64,000 nucleotides of DNA, from NCBI GenBank assembly GCA_013361935.1, contig JABFXC010000163.1, forward strand, positions 1-64,000. The letters run 5' to 3'. The DNA is from Gemmatimonadaceae bacterium (GTDB lineage: Bacteria > Gemmatimonadota > Gemmatimonadetes > Gemmatimonadales > Gemmatimonadaceae). The position numbers were made by a program, and so were the translations under genes. Positions 25,645 to 34,871 of this stretch are shown in pieces (position 1 is the stretch's first letter; every line of letters begins with the position of its first letter). Below the pieces are notes generated by a model. It ran no database searches. It was not told where the DNA came from and saw only the letters and a list, made by a program, of their open reading frames with translations.

Positions 25645-25674
25645 AACGGCGCGACCCTTCGGGGTCGCGCCGTT
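25645..25674. terminator. UUCG-loop hairpin, probable terminator
   Basis: Thirteen-base perfect arms AACGGCGCGACCC / GGGTCGCGCCGTT close a TTCG tetraloop. It sits between the tRNA-Ala and the convergent DinB gene, so it can serve both. The 25508-25644 stretch before it contains nothing else I can support. Confidence 0.75.
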
Positions 25675-25695
25675 CGGCGTTTCAGGGTGCTCGAC

Positions 25696-26205
25696 TCACC
25701 ACGAGTCCCCGCCGCCCGGCGGAGGCCATGCGCCGAGCACCTTTCGAAGCTGTGCGAGCTGGCCGGCGTGATAGCCGTTGTGGAGGGCGAGCCCGTTGAG
25801 GGTGCCGAGGCGCGTCTTGCCGGCGAGCGTCGGCCCCGTGTCGCCTAACGGCGCGGCGCCGACGGCCGCGTCGGCGGCGGCGAGCCCGCGGCGGAAGGCG
25901 TCGACGGCGTCGAGCCATTCGCGCTCGCTCGACGGCGCCGCGGGGCCGGGCCAGCCCTCGGCGTCATGCGGTGGAGTCGGCGCGTCCTCGCCGGCGAGCC
26001 GCGCGAGATAGCGGTCCTGCCAGTAGACCATGTGCGCGAGGAGCTGGAGCGCGGAGTGGTCGAAGCCGGGAGGAGTCCGGCCGGCGAGCTTCCAGTCGAG
26101 CGCGTCGACGGCGCGCAGGGGGTCGACGAACTGTCCGTGGCCGCGCAGCGCGCGGCGCAGCTCCTCGGCGAGCACGCTCGGGTCGACGGTGTGCGCGGGC
26201 TTCAT
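25696..26205 (-). CDS. DinB-family protein
   Basis: A 169-residue four-helix-bundle protein. The metal-site histidines expected in DinB/YfiT proteins appear in ALQLLAHMVYWQDRYL and in ALHNGYHAGQLAQLRK, the usual last helix. DinB-fold enzymes include thiol S-transferases; no substrate is predictable here. The ATG at 26205 overlaps the stop of the upstream lipoprotein gene (ATGA), so they form a transcript. A CGTTAGGC octamer encodes a Pro-Leu-Gly near residue 120. Confidence 0.9.
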   Translation of the reverse strand: MKPAHTVDPSVLAEELRRALRGHGQFVDPLRAVDALDWKLAGRTPPGFDHSALQLLAHMVYWQDRYLARLAGEDAPTPPHDAEGWPGPAAPSSEREWLDAVDAFRRGLAAADAAVGAAPLGDTGPTLAGKTRLGTLNGLALHNGYHAGQLAQLRKVLGAWPPPGGGDSW

Positions 26206-27524
26206 CGGCCGCTCTCTCCGGTGAGGGTGGACTCGCCGAGCTGCGCGGCGAGGTCGGCGCCGAGCGCGGAGATGGCGTCGGCCATGAAGCGGTCCTTCTG
26301 CTGCTCCACGCGCACGGTGACGTCGCTCATCGCCGAGTTGCCTAACGCGGAGATCCAGCGGACGATCGCCGCCTCCTGGACGTCCATGCGGAAGTCGCGG
26401 GCGACGAGCGTCTGGCCGCCGGCGCCGGCGCGGGCGACGATGCGCATGGCGATCCCCTCGCCGGTGAAGGGCCGGCGCAGCGCCGCGCCCATCAGATGGT
26501 CGACGGCGAGGGGGAAATGCCAGTCGGGCTCGCGGCGCCAGTGCACGCTCCATCCGCGCTCGGTCGCGCCGCGCACCGGCGCGACGTCGGCGACGAGCCC
26601 GTTCGCGCCGACGGTGAAGAGCGAGACCTTGCTGGAGAAATCCATCCGCATGCGCAGCGAGTCGGGGGACGTCGCGCGCGCGGGGCCTGCGAGCGGCTGG
26701 AGGACTCCGTCGCGCGTGCGCACCCGCACGTGGAGCACGTCGTCCCCGGCGACGATCGTCGCGAAGGGAACACCCTGGTAGTCCTCGAGCACGACGCGAT
26801 AGCGCGCGGGGCTCGTGTACTTGGCGAGGTACTTCGCGAAGTCCGGGTACGTGGTCGCGAGCCGATCGGTGTGCATCGAGACGCGGAAGGCGAGCGCGGT
26901 CGAGCGATCGGGAAGGATCGTCGTCGCGATGGAATCCATGTCGAACAGCCTGCCGAGCGCCGCAGTGGTGCGGGGAAGTCCGCGTCGCCAGAGGGCGCGC
27001 AGCTCGGCGCCCGAACGTCCCTCGCCGGCGGCGAGGAAGCGTTGCCGCATCGCGTCGATCTGTGGCGGGGTCGCCGCACCGACCGCCAGCTCGTCGCTGG
27101 AGCTCCACTCGTAGACGCCGCCGCCGATCTCGCGGAGGTGCATGGCGTGGCGCGACTCGCCGACGCGCGCGGGCGGGGCCGCGTCGCCGCGGACGTCGAG
27201 CAGATAGCGCCCATCGGCCAGCGGCGCGCCGGCGACGACGAGGGTCCGGACCGGCCCGTTGCGCGCGGTCCAGATGACGGTGTCGTCGAAGATGCGCGAG
27301 GGGACGAGGGAGCCGCGGACGTAGCGCGGGCGGACGACCTTGAGGCGCTCGGTGCGGGTGAGGGGACCGAGGCGGAGGGCGAGGGCGCGGAAGAAGTCGT
27401 CGCTGTTGGTGCGGGCCTCGGCCGTGGTGCGGCCGAGCGTCGCGGCGGGGGAGGATCCGCAGGCGGCGAGGAGGAAGAAGGCGATCGCCTGGACGGCGCG
27501 CGGCGCGGACGCGGATCGGGTCAC
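26202..27524 (-). CDS. Hypothetical lipoprotein, 440 aa
   Basis: The signal peptide ends in lipobox LAAC at about residue 22. The mature protein looks mainly beta-structured: RYLLDVRGDAAPPA, MHLREIGGGVYEWSSSDEL, YRVVLEDYQGVPFATIVAGDDVL. Later stretches such as GWSVHWRREPDWHFPLAVDHL and LRRPFTGEGIAMRIVA resemble periplasmic lipid-binding or envelope-homeostasis proteins, but I cannot assign a family. It is the first gene of a two-gene unit with dinB-like. It starts about 120 bp from tRNA-Gln, divergently. Confidence 0.8.
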   Translation of the reverse strand: MTRSASAPRAVQAIAFFLLAACGSSPAATLGRTTAEARTNSDDFFRALALRLGPLTRTERLKVVRPRYVRGSLVPSRIFDDTVIWTARNGPVRTLVVAGAPLADGRYLLDVRGDAAPPARVGESRHAMHLREIGGGVYEWSSSDELAVGAATPPQIDAMRQRFLAAGEGRSGAELRALWRRGLPRTTAALGRLFDMDSIATTILPDRSTALAFRVSMHTDRLATTYPDFAKYLAKYTSPARYRVVLEDYQGVPFATIVAGDDVLHVRVRTRDGVLQPLAGPARATSPDSLRMRMDFSSKVSLFTVGANGLVADVAPVRGATERGWSVHWRREPDWHFPLAVDHLMGAALRRPFTGEGIAMRIVARAGAGGQTLVARDFRMDVQEAAIVRWISALGNSAMSDVTVRVEQQKDRFMADAISALGADLAAQLGESTLTGESGR

Positions 27525-27584
27525 GAAGGAAAGATGGAGGCGGGCGCGCGGTCTGGAGAGAGGGCGCGCGTGGATGGTTCGGGG

Positions 27585-27614
27585 TTGCTTCGAGAGGTGG
27601 GCGCCCGTTATTTT
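27585..27614 (+). promoter_or_regulatory. Candidate promoter of tRNA-Gln
   Basis: TTGCTT (-35) and TATTTT (-10) are separated by 18 bases, in an AT-rich island that stands out from its surroundings. The -10 box ends 33 bases before the tRNA. Confidence 0.55.
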
Positions 27615-27647
27615 TCAGGTCCGTCCGCGAGGACGTGCACGTCATGC

Positions 27648-27720
27648 TGCCCCTTGGTGTAACTGGCAACACGCCTGACTCTGGATCAGGAGAGTCCTGG
27701 TTCGATCCCAGGAGGGGCAA
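27648..27720 (+). tRNA. tRNA-Gln(CTG)
   Basis: The acceptor stem TGCCCCT pairs with AGGGGCA, the anticodon stem is CCTGA/TCAGG, and the T arm is CCTGG/CCAGG around TTCGATC. The anticodon loop CTCTGGA gives CTG, decoding CAG. The discriminator is A and CCA is not encoded. Its last 39 bases plus one more are repeated exactly at 32439-32478, the pattern left by integration into a tRNA gene. Confidence 0.93.
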
Positions 27721-27721
27721 T
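27682..27721 (+). repeat. Left 40-bp direct repeat (candidate att site)
   Basis: It runs from within the tRNA-Gln anticodon (TG) to one base past the gene's 3' end and is identical to 32439-32478. Bases on either side of the two copies differ, so the repeat has sharp ends. Confidence 0.8.
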
Positions 27722-27725
27722 GAAG

Positions 27726-27760
27726 AACCCGACAGGCTCGAAGGAGCTTGTCGGGTTTTT
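27726..27760 (+). terminator. tRNA-Gln terminator
   Basis: AACCCGACAGGCTC / GAGCTTGTCGGGTT with a four-base loop is followed by a run of T. It starts five bases after the tRNA. A similar terminator follows the partial tRNA copy at 32439-32478. Confidence 0.88.
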
Positions 27761-27832
27761 CGTTTTCTCCGCGTGGTAGAGTTTCTGATATAGTTTCTCA
27801 CCCGGGTTTCTCCTCCTCCGGCCCGCCGTTGC

Positions 27833-28753
27833 TCAAGCCCCACGTTCGCTCCGGCGCGCTCGTCGCAGGCAGTCGACGAGCGCCCGCAATGCGGGCGACG
27901 CGTGTCGCCGCTGCGGGTAGTAGAGGTAATATCCGGGGAATGGCGCGCAGAACTCTGCCAGCACCTCGACGAGCGCCCCCGACACGAGGTCGTCGCGCAC
28001 CCGGTCCTCGCGGATCATCGTCACCCCCGCGCCCGCGCGGGCGAGGCGCGCGTTCATCGCGGGGTCGGTCGTGATCACGCGGCCCGGCACCGCGACCGAG
28101 AAGCCGCGTCCGCCCTTCGGCCCCGTCTCGGTGAACTCCCAGCGGTAAGGCGGCGCGTCGGGCGTCGGGTGCCAAGCGAGGCAATCGTGCTCGACCAGCT
28201 CGCGTGGGTGCTTCGGCACAGGATGCCGCTCGAAGTAGCTCGGCGCGGCCACCACGACGAGGCGGATGTCGCCCGACACGGGCACCGCGATCATGTCCTT
28301 GTCGATCACCTCGCCGAGTCGCGCGCCGGCGTCGTAGCCGTCGGCAACGATGTCGACGGGCGTCTCGCTCACTGCGAGATCAAGCCGCACGTGCGGATGC
28401 GTCGCCAGGAAGCCGGCGAGCAGCGGTCCGTTGAAGTACGCCTCGGCGCCCGTCGTCAGGTGCAGGCGGAGGGTGCCCCGCGGCGACTCGCCCAGCTCCC
28501 CGACCGCGGCGACCGCGGCCCGCACTTCGTCGAGCGCCGGGCGCACCGAGGCGTACAGTCGCTCGCCGGCCTCCGTGAGATGCACGCTGCGCGTGGTCCG
28601 CCGCACGAGCGCGACGCCTACGCGCTCCTCGAGGCGCCGAAGCGCCTGGCTCACTGCCGAGTGGCTCACCCTGAGGCGATCCGCCGCTGCGCGAAAGCCC
28701 TTCGCCTCCGCGACCGCGACGAACGTCGCCATCCCGTCCAGTTCGTCCGCCAT
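27833..28753 (-). CDS. LysR-family transcriptional regulator
   Basis: A 306-residue regulator. The N-terminal winged helix-turn-helix runs from FVAVAEAKGFRAAADRLRVS through HSAVSQALRRLEERVG, followed by the LysR effector-binding domain with RLHLTTGAEAY and VDIVADGYDAGARLG. I chose the ATG at 28753 (MADELDGMATF), not the far-upstream reading that overlaps the reductase. It is divergent from the aldo/keto reductase across about 90 bp containing a palindrome, the classic layout for a LysR protein controlling its neighbour. It is in the putative island. Confidence 0.93.
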   Translation of the reverse strand: MADELDGMATFVAVAEAKGFRAAADRLRVSHSAVSQALRRLEERVGVALVRRTTRSVHLTEAGERLYASVRPALDEVRAAVAAVGELGESPRGTLRLHLTTGAEAYFNGPLLAGFLATHPHVRLDLAVSETPVDIVADGYDAGARLGEVIDKDMIAVPVSGDIRLVVVAAPSYFERHPVPKHPRELVEHDCLAWHPTPDAPPYRWEFTETGPKGGRGFSVAVPGRVITTDPAMNARLARAGAGVTMIREDRVRDDLVSGALVEVLAEFCAPFPGYYLYYPQRRHASPALRALVDCLRRARRSERGA

Positions 28754-28768
28754 TGGATGGAAGACTGA

Positions 28769-28787
28769 CCAGCGTGGAAAGCGCTGG
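28769..28787. promoter_or_regulatory. Candidate LysR operator
   Basis: Perfect six-base arms CCAGCG and CGCTGG are separated by seven bases, in the gap between the divergent lysR and aldo/keto reductase genes. Position and symmetry fit a LysR-type binding site; it is not proven. Confidence 0.45.
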
Positions 28788-28818
28788 CAAGTAGATCGAC
28801 CGCACTGTGCGCGCTTGA

Positions 28819-31043
<2,225 letters not shown>

Positions 31044-31070
31044 CCGCCTAACGCGTTCACCAGGACTCTC

Positions 31071-32387
31071 ATGCGAAACACATTCGGCATCCACCGCGCG
31101 CTCGCCGGCGCATTCCTCGCTGCCATCCCGCTCGCCACGGTCGTGCGCGCGCAGGGCCCCGCCGAGGTCACGCTCCCCGACACCGGTGTCCAGGCGGAGA
31201 ACCTCACCTCGAGTGGCGACGGGACCGTCTACTTCGGCAGCATGGCGAAGGGGACGATCTACCGCGCCACGCCAGGCGCCGCGCGGGCGGAGCCGTGGAT
31301 CCTCGCGTCGACGGCCGGGCTCACGCGGGTGCTCGGCGTTCTCGCGGACGACCGGAGCAGCACTCTGTGGGTCTGCCAGAACGCCACGGACGCCCGTGGT
31401 GGCGCGCCGGTGACGGGCCAGACCGCGCTTCGGGCCTTCGACCTGAAAAGCGGAGCTGCGAAGGGCACGTATCCATTTCCGCCGAACAGCGGGATCTGCA
31501 ACGACATCGCCGTGTCGGCGAGCGGCACGGCGTACGTCTCGGAGTCGTTCGGCGGCCGCATTCACCGGCTCCGACCGGGAGGCACGGCGCTGGAGGTGTG
31601 GGCGCACGACAGCGCGCTGACGGTGATCGACGGCCTCGCGGTGCACGCCGATGGCGCGGTGTACGCGAACAACTTCATGACTGGAAAGTTGTATCGCGTG
31701 CCCGTGAACGCCGATGGAAGCGCCGGCGCGGTCGTTCCGATCGAGACGTCGCAGCCCTTTGTCCGCCCTGACGGACTACGAAGCGTCGGTCCGCGGACGC
31801 TGCTCCAGGCCGAGCAGCAGGGGAGGATCACGGAGCTGACGATCGAGGGCAATCGCGCCGAGGTGCGCGTGCTCCGGGACGGGCTCACTCGGCCTTCGGG
31901 CGTGACAGTCGTGGGCGATCGCGTGTTCGCGCTCGTCGATTTCACGAAGGCCGTCGCCGTGCCGTATCGCGCCGGGACGGCTCAGGAAGCCGCGCTGCCG
32001 CCCGCCGTGTCTCCCACGAAGGCCGAGCAGGAGATCCTCGACCTCTCGAAGGAGAAGTGGCGCTGGATGTCGGAGAAGAAGGCGGACACGCTCGCGGCGC
32101 TCTTCAACGACAAGGCCGTCTTCGTCCACATGGGCGGGAGCTGGGGCAAAGCCCAGGAGGTCGACATCATCCGGAGCGGCGGGATCCACTACAAGCACGC
32201 GGAGATCTTCGAGTCGAGCGCGCGCATCATCGACTCGACCGCGATCGTGCTGAGCAGGATTCGCCTCGACGCGGTCGTCGGCGGCAACGAAGTCACCAAC
32301 CCGTTCATGGTGACGGAGGTGTATGTCCGACACAAAGGGAAGTGGAAGCTGGCATCGCTGTCGTTCACGCGGCTGCTCACCCCATAG
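31071..32387 (+). CDS. SMP-30-like beta-propeller fused to NTF2/DUF4440 domain
   Basis: A 438-residue secreted protein with a signal peptide ending around VRAQG. Residues about 40-310 form an SMP-30/gluconolactonase-type propeller (GDGTVYFGSMAKGTIYRA, NDIAVSASGTAYVSES, DGLAVHADGAVYANNF). Residues about 320-438 form an NTF2-like DUF4440 domain (LAALFNDKAVFVHMGGSWG through WKLASLSFTRLL). The two domains together are unusual; the NTF2 part could dimerise or bind a small ligand. It is the last gene before the island's right repeat and lies 27 bp from the sugar dehydrogenase. Confidence 0.88.
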   Translation: MRNTFGIHRALAGAFLAAIPLATVVRAQGPAEVTLPDTGVQAENLTSSGDGTVYFGSMAKGTIYRATPGAARAEPWILASTAGLTRVLGVLADDRSSTLWVCQNATDARGGAPVTGQTALRAFDLKSGAAKGTYPFPPNSGICNDIAVSASGTAYVSESFGGRIHRLRPGGTALEVWAHDSALTVIDGLAVHADGAVYANNFMTGKLYRVPVNADGSAGAVVPIETSQPFVRPDGLRSVGPRTLLQAEQQGRITELTIEGNRAEVRVLRDGLTRPSGVTVVGDRVFALVDFTKAVAVPYRAGTAQEAALPPAVSPTKAEQEILDLSKEKWRWMSEKKADTLAALFNDKAVFVHMGGSWGKAQEVDIIRSGGIHYKHAEIFESSARIIDSTAIVLSRIRLDAVVGGNEVTNPFMVTEVYVRHKGKWKLASLSFTRLLTP

Positions 32388-32438
32388 TAGGTGACGTTCG
32401 GTCACGTCCGGCATCGCTTCCTGCATGGTTTCTCCCGG

Positions 32439-32478
32439 TGGATCAGGAGAGTCCTGGTTCGATCCCAGGAGGGGCAAT
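32439..32478 (+). repeat. Right 40-bp direct repeat: 3' fragment of tRNA-Gln
   Basis: An exact copy of 27682-27721, containing the 3' half of the tRNA from the anticodon's last two bases onward. It lacks an acceptor 5' strand, D arm and half the anticodon stem, so it is not a functional tRNA. It marks the right end of the putative island. Confidence 0.85.
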
Positions 32479-32483
32479 AGGTG

Positions 32484-32518
32484 AAACCCGGCAGGGTCTC
32501 TCGAGCCTGCCGGGTTTT
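32484..32518 (+). terminator. Terminator after the tRNA-Gln fragment
   Basis: AAACCCGGCAGG and CCTGCCGGGTTTT pair around a ten-base loop, just after the partial tRNA. It resembles the terminator of the intact tRNA-Gln in position, arm sequence and trailing CGTTT. It may be the original chromosomal terminator displaced by integration. Confidence 0.88.
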
Positions 32519-32531
32519 CGTTTGCGCCAGC

Positions 32532-33425
32532 TCAGGACCGCCGGCGCCGGCGAAGCAGCGCATGGATGGCCCCGCCGACGCCCGCGTGGGCGACGACGAA
32601 CAGCGCTCCCAGAGCGGCGAGCGCCAGCACGGGAAGGGCGAGGCGCCTGACCGTAGCGCTCACCACGATCCCGTGCGCGACGAGAAGGAAGGCCAGGACC
32701 AGGGCGAAGACCCATCGCGGCATCGGAAGCGGCGGTAACGAGCGCGTGGTCGGTGCCGGGTCGAGAGACGCGGTCGAAGTACCGTCGGATGCAGTCGCGA
32801 GCGCGAAGTGAAGGTCGCTGACGCCGACCGACCCGACTTCGGCGACTCGAAGCCCGGACTCGCCCAGGACGCTCACGATCTCCTCGAGGGCGAGATGCCC
32901 GTGCCTGTGCATCCGCGCGAGAACTCCCTTCCGCGCCCGCGCGGGCGTCGCGAAGTCCACGGCCAGCAGGCGACCGCCAGGCTTGAGCACGCGTCGGATC
33001 TCTTCGACACACTGGCGACGCGCGGGGCGCGGGAGGTGGTGCAGCATGAGCGTGCTGAAGACGACGTCGAAGGTCGCGTCGGGAAAGGGGAGCTCTTCGA
33101 CGACCGCGACGCGGAATCGCACCGTGGCTCCGGCGTCCGCGGCCTTCCGGGTGGCGCGCGCGATCATCTCGGGCGAGGCGTCGATGGCGTCGACGCTGCC
33201 CGAGTCTCCGACGCGTCGCCTCGCCGCGATGGCGAGCGTCCCCGTTCCGCAGCCGACGTCGAGCACTGCCTCGCCGGGGGCGAGGTGGGCGAGATCGAGG
33301 AGCCGGTCGCGGAAAGCACGCTCCCGGCCGAGGGTGAGCATCCAGGCGAGGAGGTCGTAGTAGCGCGCCTCGGAGTGCATCACGAGGCCTTTGGTCTTCG
33401 GAACTGACTGGTTGTCGACCGTCAT
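32532..33425 (-). CDS. SAM-dependent methyltransferase with two C-terminal membrane helices
   Basis: A 297-residue protein. A UbiE/Methyltransf_11-like class I domain (about 20-190) has the SAM loop VLDVGCGTGTLAIAA, VDAIDASPEMIARA and DVVFSTLMLHHL. After a short linker, two membrane helices (FALVLAFLLVAHGIVVSATV and LALPVLALAALGALFVVAHA) follow, with an Arg-rich end. The membrane anchor suggests a lipid-soluble or envelope substrate, possibly a quinone or lipid; this is inference. It lies just outside the island. Confidence 0.9.
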   Translation of the reverse strand: MTVDNQSVPKTKGLVMHSEARYYDLLAWMLTLGRERAFRDRLLDLAHLAPGEAVLDVGCGTGTLAIAARRRVGDSGSVDAIDASPEMIARATRKAADAGATVRFRVAVVEELPFPDATFDVVFSTLMLHHLPRPARRQCVEEIRRVLKPGGRLLAVDFATPARARKGVLARMHRHGHLALEEIVSVLGESGLRVAEVGSVGVSDLHFALATASDGTSTASLDPAPTTRSLPPLPMPRWVFALVLAFLLVAHGIVVSATVRRLALPVLALAALGALFVVAHAGVGGAIHALLRRRRRS

Positions 33426-33476
33426 TCGGCGAACCTCGCTGTGGGCTCGTGCCGGCGGGAGGCAGGTTGGCGACGC

Positions 33477-33510
33477 AAAACCCGGTCGGCTCGAGAGCCG
33501 GCCGGGTTTT
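33477..33510. terminator. Symmetric terminator with T- and A-tracts
   Basis: AAAACCCGGTCGGCTC and GAGCC-type arms around GAGA end in GGGTTTT. A and T runs on both sides make it usable in both directions. It lies after the lysyl-oxidase-like gene and before the methyltransferase start on the minus strand. Confidence 0.85.
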
Positions 33511-33554
33511 GCTTTCGTGCACGATGGGTCGAGGCTCTCGCCTCGCGCCTTCCC

Positions 33555-34448
33555 TTACTGCTCGATCTCGTCGCTCTTCGTGATCGTGTCGGTGTTGTTC
33601 TTCAGCGGTCCATATCCCGCGCGTCCCGGATGGTCGGTGATCTGGACGAGCGCGTCGCCGAAGTTGTTCGCGTAGTTGCTCTCCGCGAACTGGTGGCACA
33701 TGCCGGTCGCGGGGTCCTTCACGCGCGGGCAGTTCCCCTTTTTGTCCGGCGCGTACGCGGGGTTCACCTCGACCTGGATGTGGTAGACGCCCGGCGGCAC
33801 CACCGCCTGGCCGTCCCCGCCGTCGAGCACGAAGTACTGGCCGCCGAGCTTGAAGACGTAGGTGTCGGCCCATCCGTCGCTGATCCCCTGGAAGCCGTCG
33901 CGCGTGAGGTTGCCGCAGTTGCGATAGTTCCAGGTCCCGTCGCCGTTGTTGACGTTGTACGGGTCGGTGTCGAGCATGCAGAAGCCGCGCTTCGCCGCCT
34001 TCCAGACGTGGCCGTCTTCCCCGACGAGCTTGTAGGTCGCGTAGTGCTGGAAGTGGAAGTGGCCATGGCAGCTCGCGAACTCGAAGAGCCCGTCCTGGTC
34101 GGCGAAGCTGCCGTCGCCGTTCGGGTCCATGTGCTTGAGCGGGCTGCCGACGAAGACGTCGGCGTTGCCGATGTTCGGCGTCGTCACGGTGAAGCGGAGG
34201 ATGTTGTGCGTCCCCGGCGTCACGCCGCCCTCGATGACGCTGCAGAAATCGGCGGGAAGATCCTCGACGCGGTTGACCCAGTTCTGCTGCGTGGCCTTGC
34301 TGTCGACGATGAGATCCGGAAGGCCGACGGTATCGACCGCGTTCTGCGTGAGCGAGGGCCGGCTCGACGGACCGGTGGGACCCGTCCGCGACGTGTCGGC
34401 GCACGCGACGGCGAGGAGGGCAGCGACGGATAGTGCGAGGACGCGCAT
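33555..34448 (-). CDS. Lysyl-oxidase-like secreted lipoprotein
   Basis: A 297-residue lipoprotein (lipobox VAC at about residue 17). The copper-site histidines sit in ASCHGHFHFQHYATYKL, as in the lysyl oxidase catalytic domain. They are followed by KRGFCMLDT, where the LTQ-cofactor Lys would lie, and GFQGISDGWADTYVFKLGGQ, where the LTQ Tyr is expected. VPPGVYHIQVEVNP and ESNYANN complete the pattern. Lysyl oxidases oxidise peptidyl lysine to allysine, so this may crosslink cell-surface proteins. Animal-type Cys positions are only partly kept and one of the two Tyr in the YDTY-type motif is replaced, so activity needs care. Confidence 0.88.
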   Translation of the reverse strand: MRVLALSVAALLAVACADTSRTGPTGPSSRPSLTQNAVDTVGLPDLIVDSKATQQNWVNRVEDLPADFCSVIEGGVTPGTHNILRFTVTTPNIGNADVFVGSPLKHMDPNGDGSFADQDGLFEFASCHGHFHFQHYATYKLVGEDGHVWKAAKRGFCMLDTDPYNVNNGDGTWNYRNCGNLTRDGFQGISDGWADTYVFKLGGQYFVLDGGDGQAVVPPGVYHIQVEVNPAYAPDKKGNCPRVKDPATGMCHQFAESNYANNFGDALVQITDHPGRAGYGPLKNNTDTITKSDEIEQ

Positions 34449-34719
34449 GGAGACCTCTGACTGAGGGGGTTTTCAGCAGGGCCCGGAAGGCTGCGTCGCC
34501 TTGAGGGACTGGAAGCCTGGAGCTTCGCAGGCCCTGAGCATGCACCGGCCAGGCGGCGTCGGCAAGCCCGCGTCGCGACCGCCAGCGACGGCGTTCACCA
34601 TGCGCCGCCTGCCGTTCGCCCCGGCGAATCTCCGGCGGCCACGCGCGATCCATCCGGCGCGGTATGCCTCTCGCGGCGAGGCAGTCGTTCGTGTCCCTTA
34701 CGCAACCCGGGAGGGTTCC

Positions 34720-34839
34720 ATGCGCATCCGCATCGCCATGCTCCTCGTCGCCGCCTCGCTCGTCACGCTCTCCGGCTGTCACCATCGCAAGGGCGGCTAC
34801 CTGACGCCGGCGCAGGCCACGGCGCACGCGACGCGTTAG
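34720..34839 (+). CDS. Tiny lipoprotein, 39 aa
   Basis: MRIRIAMLLVAASLVTLSGC is a complete signal peptide with lipobox LSGC. Only about 20 residues follow (HHRKGGYLTPAQATAHATR), with a His-His at the N-terminus of the mature part. GGGAGGGTT upstream is a good ribosome site. It resembles entericidin-like small lipoproteins in size only. The TAG stop lies within a CGTTAGGC octamer. The 270 bases before it hold nothing else I can support. Confidence 0.55.
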   Translation: MRIRIAMLLVAASLVTLSGCHHRKGGYLTPAQATAHATR

Positions 34840-34871
34840 GCGCCGCGCCCGTCGGGCACGCGGCCCGGCGC

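Noticed and set aside
32439..32478. Second tRNA-Gln gene
   Set aside because: Only the 3' portion is present; the 5' acceptor strand, D arm and half the anticodon stem are missing, so it is treated as an att-like repeat.
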